Below are positions 13,616 to 24,106 of a stretch of DNA of 64,000 bases, in pieces (position 1 is the stretch's first letter; each line of letters starts with the position of its first letter). Source of the stretch: Rhexocercosporidium sp. MPI-PUGE-AT-0058 (taxonomy: Eukaryota; Ascomycota; Leotiomycetes; Helotiales). The notes beneath the pieces were generated by a model. That model saw only the letters and a list, made by a program, of their open reading frames with translations. It made no database searches and was not told the origin of the DNA. Where the stretch lies: positions 62,001-126,000 of the forward strand of contig JAGTJL010000031.1 in NCBI GenBank assembly GCA_020746875.1, written 5' to 3'. The position numbers and the translations under genes are program-made.

Positions 13616-14237
13616 CCAGAAACACACCAACTCACCCTCCGCACATGGGGCACCTGCCCCCCAACCCCCCACTGCAACGCCAAATTCAAGACCGCAACGC
13701 TCCTCGCGCTCTTTGTGGGTACTTTCGGCGTCGATCAGTTTTATGCGCATCATTGTACGTCATCAAATTCTTTCCTTTCCACCCCTCCCAAACCCCAAGC
13801 CCCATCTCTCAAACTCTTTCCTTCTGGTATCTCTCTATTATCCCCTTAACTGCGACAAGCACACTTGTTCAGGCTATGCCACCTGAAGCGAGTTGCTGCA
13901 AGATGGGAAATTTTAGCGTTTGACTCGCCAGAAGTACTAAGATCTGCCACTAAAATACCCGAAGCCCGCTAAATTGAGGGGCAGCTGCAGGCTTCACTTC
14001 AGCGTCTTCAGGCTGTGCGCTGAATCGCAGTTAAAGGATAGTGTCTTTGTAAGGTATAGCATGCTAAACTGATTTGAAATAGGGGTCCTAGCAGTCTTCA
14101 AACTCCTCACCTTAGGCGGTGTCGGTATATGGAGTCTCATTGACGTCGTGCTGTGGATTGTAGGTGGGATTTATGGTTTGCCTGGGTGTGGTGGGGGTAT
14201 GGGGGTTAGCATCTTGAATCGGCAAATGGACATTTGA
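13616..14237 (+). CDS. TM2-domain membrane protein (5' end unresolved)
   Basis: Two exons can be read: 13616-13754 and 14083-14237, joined in phase 1 over a 328-nt intron (GTACGT...AATAG). The joined product contains a Cys-rich stretch (CPPTPHCNAKF) and then a textbook TM2 domain: a first helix ending GTFGVDQFYAHHW, then LAVFKLLTLGGVGIWSLID and a second helix, followed by a short Gly/Cys tail and a TGA stop. TM2 proteins have two membrane helices with a DxF/DQF-type turn and are usually small. The first exon of the model opens at a TAG acceptor with a CTAAC branch site, so an upstream exon with the start codon must exist; I could not place it. The intron is long compared with its neighbours and may carry an insertion. 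Function in fungi is not established. Confidence 0.7.
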
Positions 14238-14769
14238 AAGCTCAGCGTATGCCAAGTGTGGAAGTTTGGGAAAGCAATAGGAGCGATAGAGGCAAGCTGA
14301 GCTTTTTGTGTGAATGGTAATGGTTTTGGTGTTGATGCGTTTGTTTTGTGAGGATAAGTGGTTGAGGCATGGATTTGAAGTATTATTAATCTCCCGATCT
14401 ATATTCATTCCGGCGTGAACACAGCCCTCAAGAGTGCTGTCCCATGCCTGATTGTGAATATCATGAAACCTCTGGGGGTAGCAACAAGTTGCAAGGCAAT
14501 ACCTGGCAGTGTTCGCAGAGGGAAGGGACAGAAAGCTAGATTGGGAATGAGAAGCGGTCAAAGGTTCATGGCGGGTGATGATATGGCACCGTAGATATAT
14601 TCATTTGATCCGAGGAATAAACTCATTACTAGAAGATGATTCCTTCCATCAGATGCCTAGTGCAGACCTCATACCGAATGCCATTCCTATACCATACAAT
14701 TTCAATCAAGTCCAAAACTCCACGTCTCACTCTTTCGACCGCAATTTCGTACAATATTGAAAGAACTTT
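14238..14769. other. Intergenic, convergent 3' ends
   Basis: This is shared 3' flank of the TM2 gene (plus) and polymerase delta gene (minus). The minus-strand open frame at 14112-14561 mostly overlaps the TM2 exon and is its shadow. Nothing else is seen. Confidence 0.5.
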
Positions 14770-17700
14770 CTACCAAGCAGCAGCATCCCTATCAAACCGA
14801 ACCAACTCCTTCCCCGCATCCTCTACATCCTTTTTGGCCTTCATCCGCATGTAAAAGATCGGACAATCCTTACTCGAACAGATGACTTCACAGTGCATAC
14901 TGCCCTGGCAGCGTTGACACTGCGTCCACAGTCTGCCGAACCTGACTTCCAGATCACTGACTTTGCTTAGCGTCTTCTGGTACAGCTCGCCTACTCGCGG
15001 CGCGCAGTTCGAGCAAACTGCTCCGCCTGACTCATCTTTCCCAACAAGTGGCTTCTTGCATCCCATACAGGTGAATGTCTTCTTGGCGAATTTCATGAGC
15101 CCACCGATGGAGGGCGCAGCTACAGAGATGGCACGCGTATGGTCACCTGCGAGCAAACTATTGGCTTTGGTCTCTCCAAGAATGGGTTCGAAGATACGCC
15201 CTAGAGGCTTGGCAAGTTGGTTGTCGAGGTAGTATTTTGTGTCGATGGGGATGTTGTTTTCGAGGACGAATATGGGATCTTCTGATCGCTCGAAATTCTT
15301 GGCTCCAGCTGAGCCCTTGATGATCACGTAGGCTACACGATCACCGAGTGTTGGCGCAGACCCTGCATCACGCTTCTTCATTCGCTCTACGAGTTCCACG
15401 TGCGCTTGTTTGGCCGTGTAGTCAGCTTTGGCGAGGGCTTTGGTAATGACGAGTTTTGACATGTCGATTTTGTTTTGGAGGAGATCTGAGATAGTATCCT
15501 TGACATAGCTGGGTCTGATTAGCAGCATTCCGCGAGGACATGGGAGGTTGCTTACTCTTGGGCACCCTGTACATCCCGATCAATCAAAATCATCCGCAAC
15601 ACTGTCTCGATCACATTCTGGACCAATCGACAATTGTCTCTTCGAACTGTTTCGATACCCTTGGTATCCATCTTGTCGTACTTGTCTGGGTTCGTCCAGT
15701 ACAACCCAGCATAACGTTTCTTGTTGATCAGTAAGTAGGGGAAGTAGACTTTCTCGAACTCAAGCTTGATAGGCTTGATGAATTTGGACGAAACGTATGC
15801 TGCTGCTTCTTCTCCAAGTTTCATCGCAGTTGGAAGATCTTTGCATCCGAATTTGACCATGACCGAATCGGTATCACCATAGATGACTTGAGCATCATGA
15901 CTGTAGCCATTGGCAATGGTGTACTTCGTCTCGACTTCTTCTTTCGTCTTTTCAATCATCTGACGACCGTAACTTGTTGTACTACTGGCAATGGGCAAAC
16001 AGGGAAGCTTCCCTACGGTCGCTCCGGTTAGGCCGTACACACTGTTTGCACTAATCTTCAAAGCCAGTTGTCGACCGTTCAGCACAGCCTTCTTGAAAGG
16101 ATCTGTTTCGACCGCAAGTTCTCGCTTGGCTTGCTTTCTTGCAGTCAGCAGTTCCTCCAGAATTTGAGCCAGTAGTCCCTTTCGCTGCTTAACCGTACAG
16201 AACATATCACCATTGGGGGTGACGATATAATCTTCATCCTTGACCAGATTCAACTTGTCAATGGCATTCTTGTTGAGTAGTGTGGTATAGCACAGGTTGT
16301 GCGCCTGGATAATGGAAGGGTACAGAGAAGCAAAATCCAGAGTGGCGATGGGAACATCGTAATAACCTCTTGTTGGCTCGATGACAGTTGCTCCTTCATA
16401 CTGCTCGTCGGTGGCTTCGGTTCGTAAGTTGGGGACCACCAGCTTCTGCTCTAAGGCTTTCCGGAACAACTGACTGACGAATTTGACTTGCTGACCACGG
16501 GAGAGAAGATAATTGAAAGGAACACCTGTGACTCTTGCCATTTCAGTGTAATTTTCAAGGCATGACAACTTGTCCATCAATCGTTGTGGTAGGTACGCAT
16601 CCTTCAAGCAGTATACGGCGAGACGTCTCCGAGATTCCGGTGTACCGTTGAAAAGCTCCGTAATCATCGTATGGTGTACATCCTCCTTTTGCTCCCCAAG
16701 AAATTGCGCGCACACAGAGTTGAGAGTGTAACTTCTCAGCTGATGATCTCTTTGTACAAGCTGCAGCAAATCTAGTTGTAGCCGACCATTGGTGTTGGTT
16801 GCCTTTGTATCCCGATTTCCCATTTGCTTGCTGGAAAGGTTCGTATCCTTGGATGCAGATCTGACGCCCTTCAGGCGAGTCCAAGCATCGAAATCCCGAA
16901 TCTTCAAATGTCCCGCCCTGTCGAGAAGATATGGGAAATCGAAATTGCAAATATTGTAACCAATGATGATGTCTGGGTCCACCTCCTCCACGAAGTCTCT
17001 CCATTTAGACAGCATTTGTTCTTCTCTATCAAATTCGAAAAGTTGTGTGTTGATGATTGAACTGGTATTGTCCAGGCAGAAAACGTTCCGTACAAAGGGC
17101 TTCTTCTCTCCGTATCTTGTGACAATGTTGGCAATTTGAATGACTGGGTCCTGGTTTGCCTCGGGAAAGATACCCTTGCGTCCAGCGCACTCAATATCAA
17201 AGGACAAAATCCGCAGAGGTGCCATCTTTGCCCATTCTCCTTCTGGCCTGTGTGCAATCAAATCTCGATATGATACCCAGGCTTCAATTTGACAGTTCGA
17301 ATGCCGTTCATTGTCCGGAATCATTGTATAGTTCTCTGCTGGTACCTCTACCCAGGACATACCTGAAATCTGCTCGCATTAGCCAAGTTCAACAATACCT
17401 GCAAGGACATCTACCTTGCAATCAATCATGAATCGCAGAACGTATGCGATGCTGTCAAAAGTCAAAATTTCGCCTTTACCAGATACCTTCCACATCCCCT
17501 TGTAATTGGCGGATCCTTGCTCAATTGTACTCCTAACTTTGTTGATAAACTTTGGATCATTCACCGTGATCTTGATGTACGGATTCTGCTGGTTGCCTTG
17601 GAAGCCGAGGAGATTTTCTCGAAGTACGATTTGCACAGAATGGATGGCGGGTTGATGGGTAGCAAGTCGGGAGTCTAGAAAGGTCTTGAAGCCGTCGCAC

Positions 17701-18230
17701 TCGCGCTGTGTGAAGTTTACCGGCGCAGCAACGTAGAGGTAGTGGAGGAAGTCTGTGACATGAAGCATGACAGAATGGCCGGTCTGAAGATTCGATCAGT
17801 AGGGGTGGATTGAATGACGAGAGCAACTTGCCTCCGTGACACCAAACAGCTTGACCGTTGCAGTTCCTCCATGTAAGGTACCCTCCTCGCACTCAATCTG
17901 TTGAAATATGAGGTTGTCTTTGCCCTCTTTGAAATCATCCAGACTAGGCCGCGCCCATTGCTGGTCCTTTTCCGAATTGTTCTTCCTCAACCCAGCCATA
18001 TCCTGGGTCATCTTCTCTAGTACCTCGGATTCGAAATGACTGGGCTGACTGGAGCCCGACTTTCCTTTGGGGCCATTCTGGGAGCTTTTGAATCTTGCAA
18101 TGGGCGACGAGGCGGATTCTATTTGTTCGAGCTTCCGCTTCTTCGCTGATGAGGGAGAGGAGGCAATGTTTCGTCGAGTGTTCGTAGTATCCCCGAGGAT
18201 TCGCTTTTGGGGGAGTCTAGAGGGAGCCAT
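14770..18230 (-). CDS. POL3: DNA polymerase delta catalytic subunit
   Basis: Four exons on the minus strand: 18230-17832, 17783-17415, 17369-15556 and 15508-14770, giving about 1106 residues, the usual size of Pol3. It is the lagging-strand replicative polymerase with proofreading. Exonuclease motifs: [10 protein letters not shown] (Exo I, about 313), [12 protein letters not shown] (Exo II) and [10 protein letters not shown] (Exo III). Polymerase motifs: DFASLYPSI (region II, about 602), [13 protein letters not shown] (region III) and [12 protein letters not shown] (region I, about 754), then KKRYAGLYW. The C-terminus has the CysA zinc module starting CMGCKKP (about 1008) and CysB ([14 protein letters not shown]), the Fe-S ligand site in this family. 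Intron 1 (17831-17784) is a GC-AG intron (GAG|GCAAGT). Intron 2 (17414-17370) was chosen because it gives DCKISGMSW, colinear with other Pol3 proteins; a 36-nt alternative would add two residues. All catalytic residues appear intact. Confidence 0.96.
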
Positions 18231-19209
18231 AGTGAATGATGGTCAATTGGAATGGCAGAGGGACAGGAAGTAAACAAGAAGATGAGGAGGTTTGCGGTAG
18301 CGGGAGAAGTCTTGGTGTTTCTTCAAGTCGCGTCATACACAGCAATCAGTTCGTGTACGCGACGTGATATCAATTAATGCTGCTTACGTAAGAACCAACC
18401 CTCATGATCTTGTGGTGGGGACATCTTCCTCGGACATACCAACTCGAAATTCTCTTTCAGTGTTTATAAGCTGATCTTTTCTTTTCTTTTCTCTTCCTCC
18501 TTTCTTTTGCTTTTCAAAAGTTCAAGATGTCAGGTAGATATGAAGGTAAGGGTTATATATATCCTTTTTATGCTTATTGTCTGCTTGTCTTCGATTGTTG
18601 CGTCAACTCAGATGATAAACCGATGCGATGATTGTTTAATACTGTGATATTGGAGGTTCGATTTCTTGATGCCCGCTTGTTAATGCAGTATCCCTCTATT
18701 GATATCATAAGCATGCAACCCTACCGCTCTCCGCATCCTACGCACCACCCGCTCGCTGAGCCTTCTGGTTTGCTTCTCCTCATGCGAATTATCATATACA
18801 TAGTTGTCAACAAGAAAAGCTTAATGTCTAATCCCAGAAATAATTCTGCGACTTCTACCTTACGTTTCAGTCTTTACATGGCTCCGTGGTATACCCACAA
18901 CCTAAATTGGGTCTATGTCTGTGTGGGAAAATGTAATTGTTCCATCGAACATTCCCCTAAAGCAATGCAGCTGATCGGCATCTTCTCATCAGTAAATCAT
19001 CTAGAAGCAATTTAATAGATGTCATGCTCAGACTGCATAGTCTGCCTGACCTAGGACAGATCTTGGGACCTGCTTCTGGAATAAACGCAGTTTGACTTCA
19101 TCTGACTGGGAATACTATCTCCAAGATGATGTGTTTCCTTTCGTTTGAATATCATTTCATTCTGATAGCATGTTTGAAGTTGATAGATCAGAGGTTATCT
19201 GGGCCCTAT
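18231..19209. other. Divergent promoter of POL3 and unassigned flank
   Basis: The first 300 bases form the POL3 promoter side. A CT-rich tract at 18475-18515 precedes a possible short spliced reading frame (separate entry). The open frame at 18632-19015 is not protein-like and has no start context. Remaining sequence is the 3' flank of the minus-strand gene ending at 19210. Confidence 0.4.
18527..18631 (+). CDS. Possible spliced micro-ORF, 12 residues
   Basis: An ATG behind a CT-rich leader opens exon 18527-18545 (MSGRYE), followed by a good donor GTAAGG, a 66-nt intron ending CTCAG and exon 18612-18631, which joins in phase 1 and stops after MSGRYEDDKPMR. It may be the remaining start of a longer gene whose downstream exons I cannot find, or chance. 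No family is recognised. Confidence 0.2.
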   Translation: MSGRYEGKGYIYPFYAYCLLVFDCCVNSDDKPMR

Positions 19210-20079
19210 CTACTCTGCACCATTTCCCACCATTGTGAGAACATCTCTCTGGATATCAGAAGATGATCCGCAACCTCGACCAAGTAAGTGCCAGAAATAG
19301 CTGCTAAACTGCTTCCATGCGAGACGCGTGACATTGAAGTGCTCCACCTGCTTCTCCAATCCAACCACCCAGTCCCAACCATCCTCTGTCTCTCTTTCCA
19401 CCATTGCTTTCATGGCCTGTAAATGCTTCTTAATAACCCGAAGCCACTGCTTATCATTCTTTAGCGCCTCCACGACCTCCTGTATGCCAATGCCGCCCAT
19501 ATTCGCAAGCCCAACAACCAAGCCAGCAACCTCACTGAGAGGAGATTTCAAGCCACCCTCAATCTCCCCCACGACAGAGTGCAATATCCCAGCAAGATCA
19601 TCGAATCCCAGAAGAGGGAGGTAGAGATATCGCAGCTTCTCACCCCGAGTCTTGTCCTCCCACTCCTTCTTATCGCCCGAGCCCGTACCAGTATGCAAGA
19701 ATTGATCTTGTGCATGCTCATATCGGTGGATCTCGTCGGATGCCATGTTCATTCTACGTCGGTAGCTCGCATCCAGATACTTCGCATTGCACACGTAAGT
19801 GATCACGCCCGACTTCTTGTCCTCGATCTCCTCGATATTTTTGATCCATATGCCAAAGGCAATAGTCCGAGGTTCTGTAGGTCCAGCCCAGGTGGTTGTG
19901 AACCGATCTTGAATAGGGTTGATCAGGTCAAAGGAGACTTCGTCAAGATCGCCGCGGCTGACGAGGCGTGTCAAAGCGTGCAAGACAATGGTCTCTACGT
20001 TGGCTGTCGGTATTGTCAGTACATTGAAATCTTCTCATCTTTGAGCGGTGCAAGAAGTCGGTACAAACTTACTCGCCAT
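19210..20079 (-). CDS. Unrecognised conserved-looking protein with a 7-nt first coding exon
   Basis: The body is one open frame of about 264 codons (20003-19210). Upstream, the only usable ATG on this strand is ATGGCGA at 20079-20073, immediately followed by a perfect donor GTAAGT; a 69-nt intron with a TACTGAC branch site and CGACAG acceptor (20072-20004) joins in phase 1, giving MATNVETIVLHALTRL and about 266 residues in total. The protein is soluble, alpha-rich in its second half, with LRYLYLPLLGFDDLAGIL and repeated amphipathic segments, and has no signal peptide or membrane helix. I do not recognise the family. A longer open frame just upstream (20395-20069) is in another phase and has no ATG, so I treat it as 5' UTR. 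Start confidence is moderate, body confidence higher. Confidence 0.65.
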
Positions 20080-21171
20080 TGTGCGTGCTGAAGTGATTGT
20101 CTTGGGAGATATCGATTGCTTCGTAGGAGTCTTCTTTTGAGTGGAGTGTCTGCTGTTCTGTCAGGTCTGCTTCAAATTGATCCCAGTCAACTAGGTCGGG
20201 GAAACTCTGACTTGCTCTTGAAAAGGGGGGCAAGTTTGGTTGTCTTGTAGAAGGAAGAAGAAGCGGAGAGGTAGAGGAGATTGTCTTTAACGAGGTGTGG
20301 TGATGGGATAACCTAATTTGTGTCACGCGTGGTGAATGCTGCTGACACCCTCGCGCTAATGGAATTGCAAGGGAGATTGCAGAATTTTCGTACAAAGATG
20401 AGTGCGTTAGAGCTGCTAGTTTCCTCGAAAGAAGAGCTACTCGAGGTTGGACGCAGACTTATGTTTGTTTTGAGCATCCAGTCGCTTGATCGAAATAAGC
20501 GAGCTCATGAAAATGCTGTGCAGACCAGCATCAGGTCTAGAGCACGCATAATCTTAAGTAGGATGCACTCGATTTGGAATTATATTCACGATACCTCTTT
20601 AAAGTATTCAGGACTCCAAAGAAGGGCTAGTTCAATCAACATCTGGGCTCAATCAAACACCCAAAGCAGTAATAGAGATGCTTTTTTGCTATTCATTCTC
20701 ACACCATCACTTCCAAATTGCAATTCCTTGTAACCGCTTGGATATTTTTTGGTTTGGACAGGCAGTATATTGGCCCATTCCATTCTTACAAGGTAGGAAC
20801 CTAAGAAGATCCATGTTTGTTGACTTAATGCACGTGTCTCACTAATTAGGGGGAACTGTTAATTCTTATTTAATTCTCAAATTTCTACACAGAAATAATT
20901 TTAGAAATTGGACAAAACCTAAATCAAGATTTATACCTATCTCTTCCATTCAAAGTGGCTGAATTGAGATCTACGACTACGCTCGCCCTACCTATATTTC
21001 GAAAGGCGTGGATAGACCAGCAGCACGTGACCCGAGCAAGTCTATTTCGTAGGTCTTCCCCACTCCTCTACCATACGTATAAGAACACGGTAAACTAGCT
21101 TTAAATCCTCGGAATAGTAATGCACATTTCATTGAGGATCAGAAAGACCCTTTCCGTCCGATCCTACTACG
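20080..21171. other. Divergent intergenic region
   Basis: This separates the minus-strand gene and the homeobox gene. A plus-strand frame at 20359-20733 could encode 124 residues with helical composition, but it overlaps the presumed 5' UTR of the minus gene, has no introns and no recognisable motif, so it is left uncalled. A/T-rich DNA at 20850-20950 and nothing else of note. Confidence 0.4.
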
Positions 21172-22861
21172 ATGCCTCCCTCACAACCCTCATCATGTTC
21201 AGTTACGGGGTCCACCAAATCTACTACAGCTCTCGGTCCACACTCCACATCTGTCATCGCCAGAGAGCCTCGCCTGAGACCACGCTTCCCACGTGCATCT
21301 CTGCGTCTGCTGGAGCAATGGCTCTCAACTCATCGTCAATCGCCATATCCCACGCCGAGTGATCTCGATCACCTAACCGTAACGACCAGACTCAAACGCA
21401 GCCAGATCTCCAACTGGTTTGCGAACGTACGCAAACGGGGAAAGATTCCATCATCAGGGCCAACTACTCGGTCTAATGCAGCTACGTCTACAACAACAGA
21501 AGTCTCGAAAGTTGACGATGATTTACCTCTTTTTCATCGTTGGCTGAACTCATGGACCGATGATGAAGCCGCTTCCTTGCCAGCTATCTTGGAGGCAGTC
21601 AGCCAATTGAATGGTGCTTCCAGTGGGGATTTTCTTCGAGGATCCACAAGATTTCATCGCCAATTCTGTCCAAGCGAATCTTCCCTTTCAAGCATGGAAA
21701 TCCGCTCATATGCTGCAAATGCCAAATCAGTCCATTCTGAAGACTGGAAAAATGCCGATGATATTTCTACAACGCCTACACAATCTAAGCGAAGACATCG
21801 CCGAGTTCCAGTCCATCTCGGCTCACGTTCATGTGCAGAGGCAGTGGGCAAAAAAGCAGTATCGAGGAAGTTCCAGTGTACGTTTTGTTCCGATCGCTTC
21901 AGAACCAAATATGACTGGCAGCGCCATGAGAAATCCATACATCTACCTCTGGAGAAGTGGACATGTAGCCCTCACGGAAGCGTAGAAATTGACCCTTCGA
22001 CAAATCAAGTAACATGTACTTTCTGTGGTATCATTGATCCAACCCCTGAGCACATTGGAGCACACGGCTACACAATCTGCGCGAGTCGACCCGTTGGGGA
22101 GCGAACTTTTTATCGCAAAGATCATCTCCAGCAACACCTACGACTCATGCATAGGAATTGTCCATTGATACCGTCCATGAGTTCTTGGAAGAGTGTGAAC
22201 ACGATTTGCTCCCGTTGTGGATTCTGTGATGCCCCGCTGAATACCTGGGATGATCGCGTTGAGCATCTTGCCGAACATTTTTGTGATGGGCTTTCGGTCG
22301 CGAAGGACTGGGTTGGAGGTTGGGGATTTGATGCCGAGGTGTCAAACATGCTAGAAAGGGCCTCCTTGCCTGGACACTCTGAAAAGGTTAAGGGGAGCCA
22401 GGACTTTACTGTCCCAAGTCTTCCCGATAGTATGGAATATACCTATTCTTTCAACATGGAAAGGTAAAGTGGATTTATCCGCACGTTCATAAATCGGACT
22501 AACCGCTCTCTGCGTTCACAGCTCATTCTTTGAAACCGAACCATTTGTAGACTACTGTTGTCATAACAACGACAATTCCGATCCCGCATTTATGTGGGAT
22601 GACTCAATGCCTTTCGAGACTGGCTTTTCAAACTTCGGTCCAACAAGCACTCACGAGACGCCAAGAGATGGGTGTGTGCTGACTTTCCCTGTCACTATTC
22701 ATCCTCCCGATGGCTTTGAAGATGATCTAGTAGGTGCACTTAAGACTGCCAACACTTCGACAGAATCCCATATCTTGGATCTCAACGAGATCAGCTCAGG
22801 GGAAACTTATTCGGCTGTACATGACTTGTGTTGCTTCGAAGGTGTCCAATTTCCTTACTAG
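21172..22861 (+). CDS. Homeodomain (TALE/KN) plus C2H2 zinc-finger transcription factor
   Basis: Two exons, 21172-22463 and 22522-22861, joined in phase 2 across a 58-nt intron (GTAAAG...TTCACAG), give about 543 residues. Residues 36-90 form a homeodomain with the recognition helix NWFANVRKR (W82, F83, N85, R87), of the TALE/KN type by its LxxWLxxHxxxPYPTxxD region. Around residue 230 starts a series of C2H2-like fingers: FQCTFCSDRFRTKYDWQRHE, a degenerate finger with CTFCG and GAHGYTIC, then KDHLQQHLRLMH and ICSRCGFC with HLAEHF. The tail after the intron is acidic and could activate. Combined homeodomain/C2H2 regulators are a known filamentous-fungal family. Targets are unknown. Start is the first ATG in frame; an overlapping ATG at 21120 is in another frame. 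Confidence 0.88.
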
Positions 22862-24106
22862 AGTTGGGTACCTACGGGATCAGCTTCGTGGTAGCGATTA
22901 GCATTCGCCATCTTCAGTCTGACGTTGGTCATGAATTACATTTTAGTTTGTGTGTGGTCCTTGATACAGGGCCTTTCAGTGAGTGCGCACCCTGAAAACT
23001 AGCGAGAAAATTGCTGCGGAACATGGAAGCCCAGAATTAGCATTGGGGAAAGAACACATTTAATGCCGACGAAGCTAGCGATGTGACTCCACTGGAGAGC
23101 TGCATCACGATCCAATCTTGACGTGTGAGGAGTGACGCTGCACGAAGTGGTCAATCAGTTTCGCCCCAGGTGATCACTGAGGTGCAACAGGCTTAGGTCG
23201 CTAGTCGAGGGGGCTAATGTCAACATCAAGTACTTCGCGTTCCTTGTATGGTCACAGTGGACAATATTCTGGTGTCACAGACTCACAGATGTAGAACTGT
23301 TGCTTGATATTCAGGGCGAGGGTGGAAGGAGTCTTGAAGTGGGAAGAGTCAATGTTAAAAGACGACGACGAGGTTACGGATACAGACCAGGATTTCACTC
23401 TCCAAACATAGCAACCAATGTTTAGGCTAAGCAATGGGCACTGTGCCGTTAAGGATCTGCCCTAATCTTGAATGTCAATGATGAGAGTGCGAATACAGTG
23501 CGAATCTGACCAGTCTCACTTCAGATCTCATGATTCTAGAACACAGAAATTAGCCTTCCTCTTGACCCTAGTGGTGATGAACTTTGATCGGGTGAAGGTG
23601 AATGGAAGTAAACAAAAACGAACGCGCTCGGTTGAGCAGCCAAGCCTGTCCTGATTTTAGGCATCAAGAGCAGCAGCCTCTTTCGTATTCACATACATAA
23701 TCCCTCCTGTTTATCATTTCCAAACTCACGCTTTTATCAACCTCGGTCTCTAGACTTCAATAGCCGTCACTTAAGTTCCAGAAGCTCATCACTTGACACC
23801 ATTCAGCATCCATCATGGGGAGCAGGTATGCGCTTTCTGTACGGCAAGCAGCAAGTGATGAGCCGATGAACCGCAGACTGAACGAAGGAGAAGCAAAAAT
23901 GCTTTTGTGTCTTGGAGAATCAAAGATAACATGGAGAATGAATACCCAGAGGAGAACGAAACCTAGACTTTGGGTAGGTTCAAGAGCAATTACCTGAAAA
24001 TCCCTTTTTGAGAACATCTGAAGTACGATTGGAGATGAATACTTAAGCTGACTCACATATTCAGACTATCAAAAAAGGCATCTTAGACTTTTACTTCCCT
24101 AATTAG
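22862..24106. other. Intergenic region, no supported gene
   Basis: Short frames of about 60-99 codons exist on both strands (for example 23757-24056) and overlap one another; none shows motifs or usable splice phase. The final bases before 24107 carry a CTAAT branch-like site and a TAG acceptor leading into the decayed gene downstream, so an upstream exon of that gene may lie here. Confidence 0.4.

Noticed and set aside
17363..17398. 36-nt version of POL3 intron 2
   Set aside because: It keeps the frame but would be shorter than almost all fungal introns and inserts extra residues before GMSW. The 45-nt intron 17414-17370 gives a colinear protein.
20069..20395. Minus-strand 108-codon frame directly upstream of the gene at 19210-20079
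   Set aside because: Its last part looks protein-like, but there is no ATG anywhere in it and the GTAAGT donor at its end is out of phase with the next exon at the best acceptor. I treat it as 5' UTR, with the remaining doubt noted in the findings.
20359..20733. Plus-strand 124-codon frame with helical composition
   Set aside because: It overlaps the presumed leader of the minus-strand gene, has no recognisable domain and no supporting promoter features. It cannot be excluded but I do not call it.
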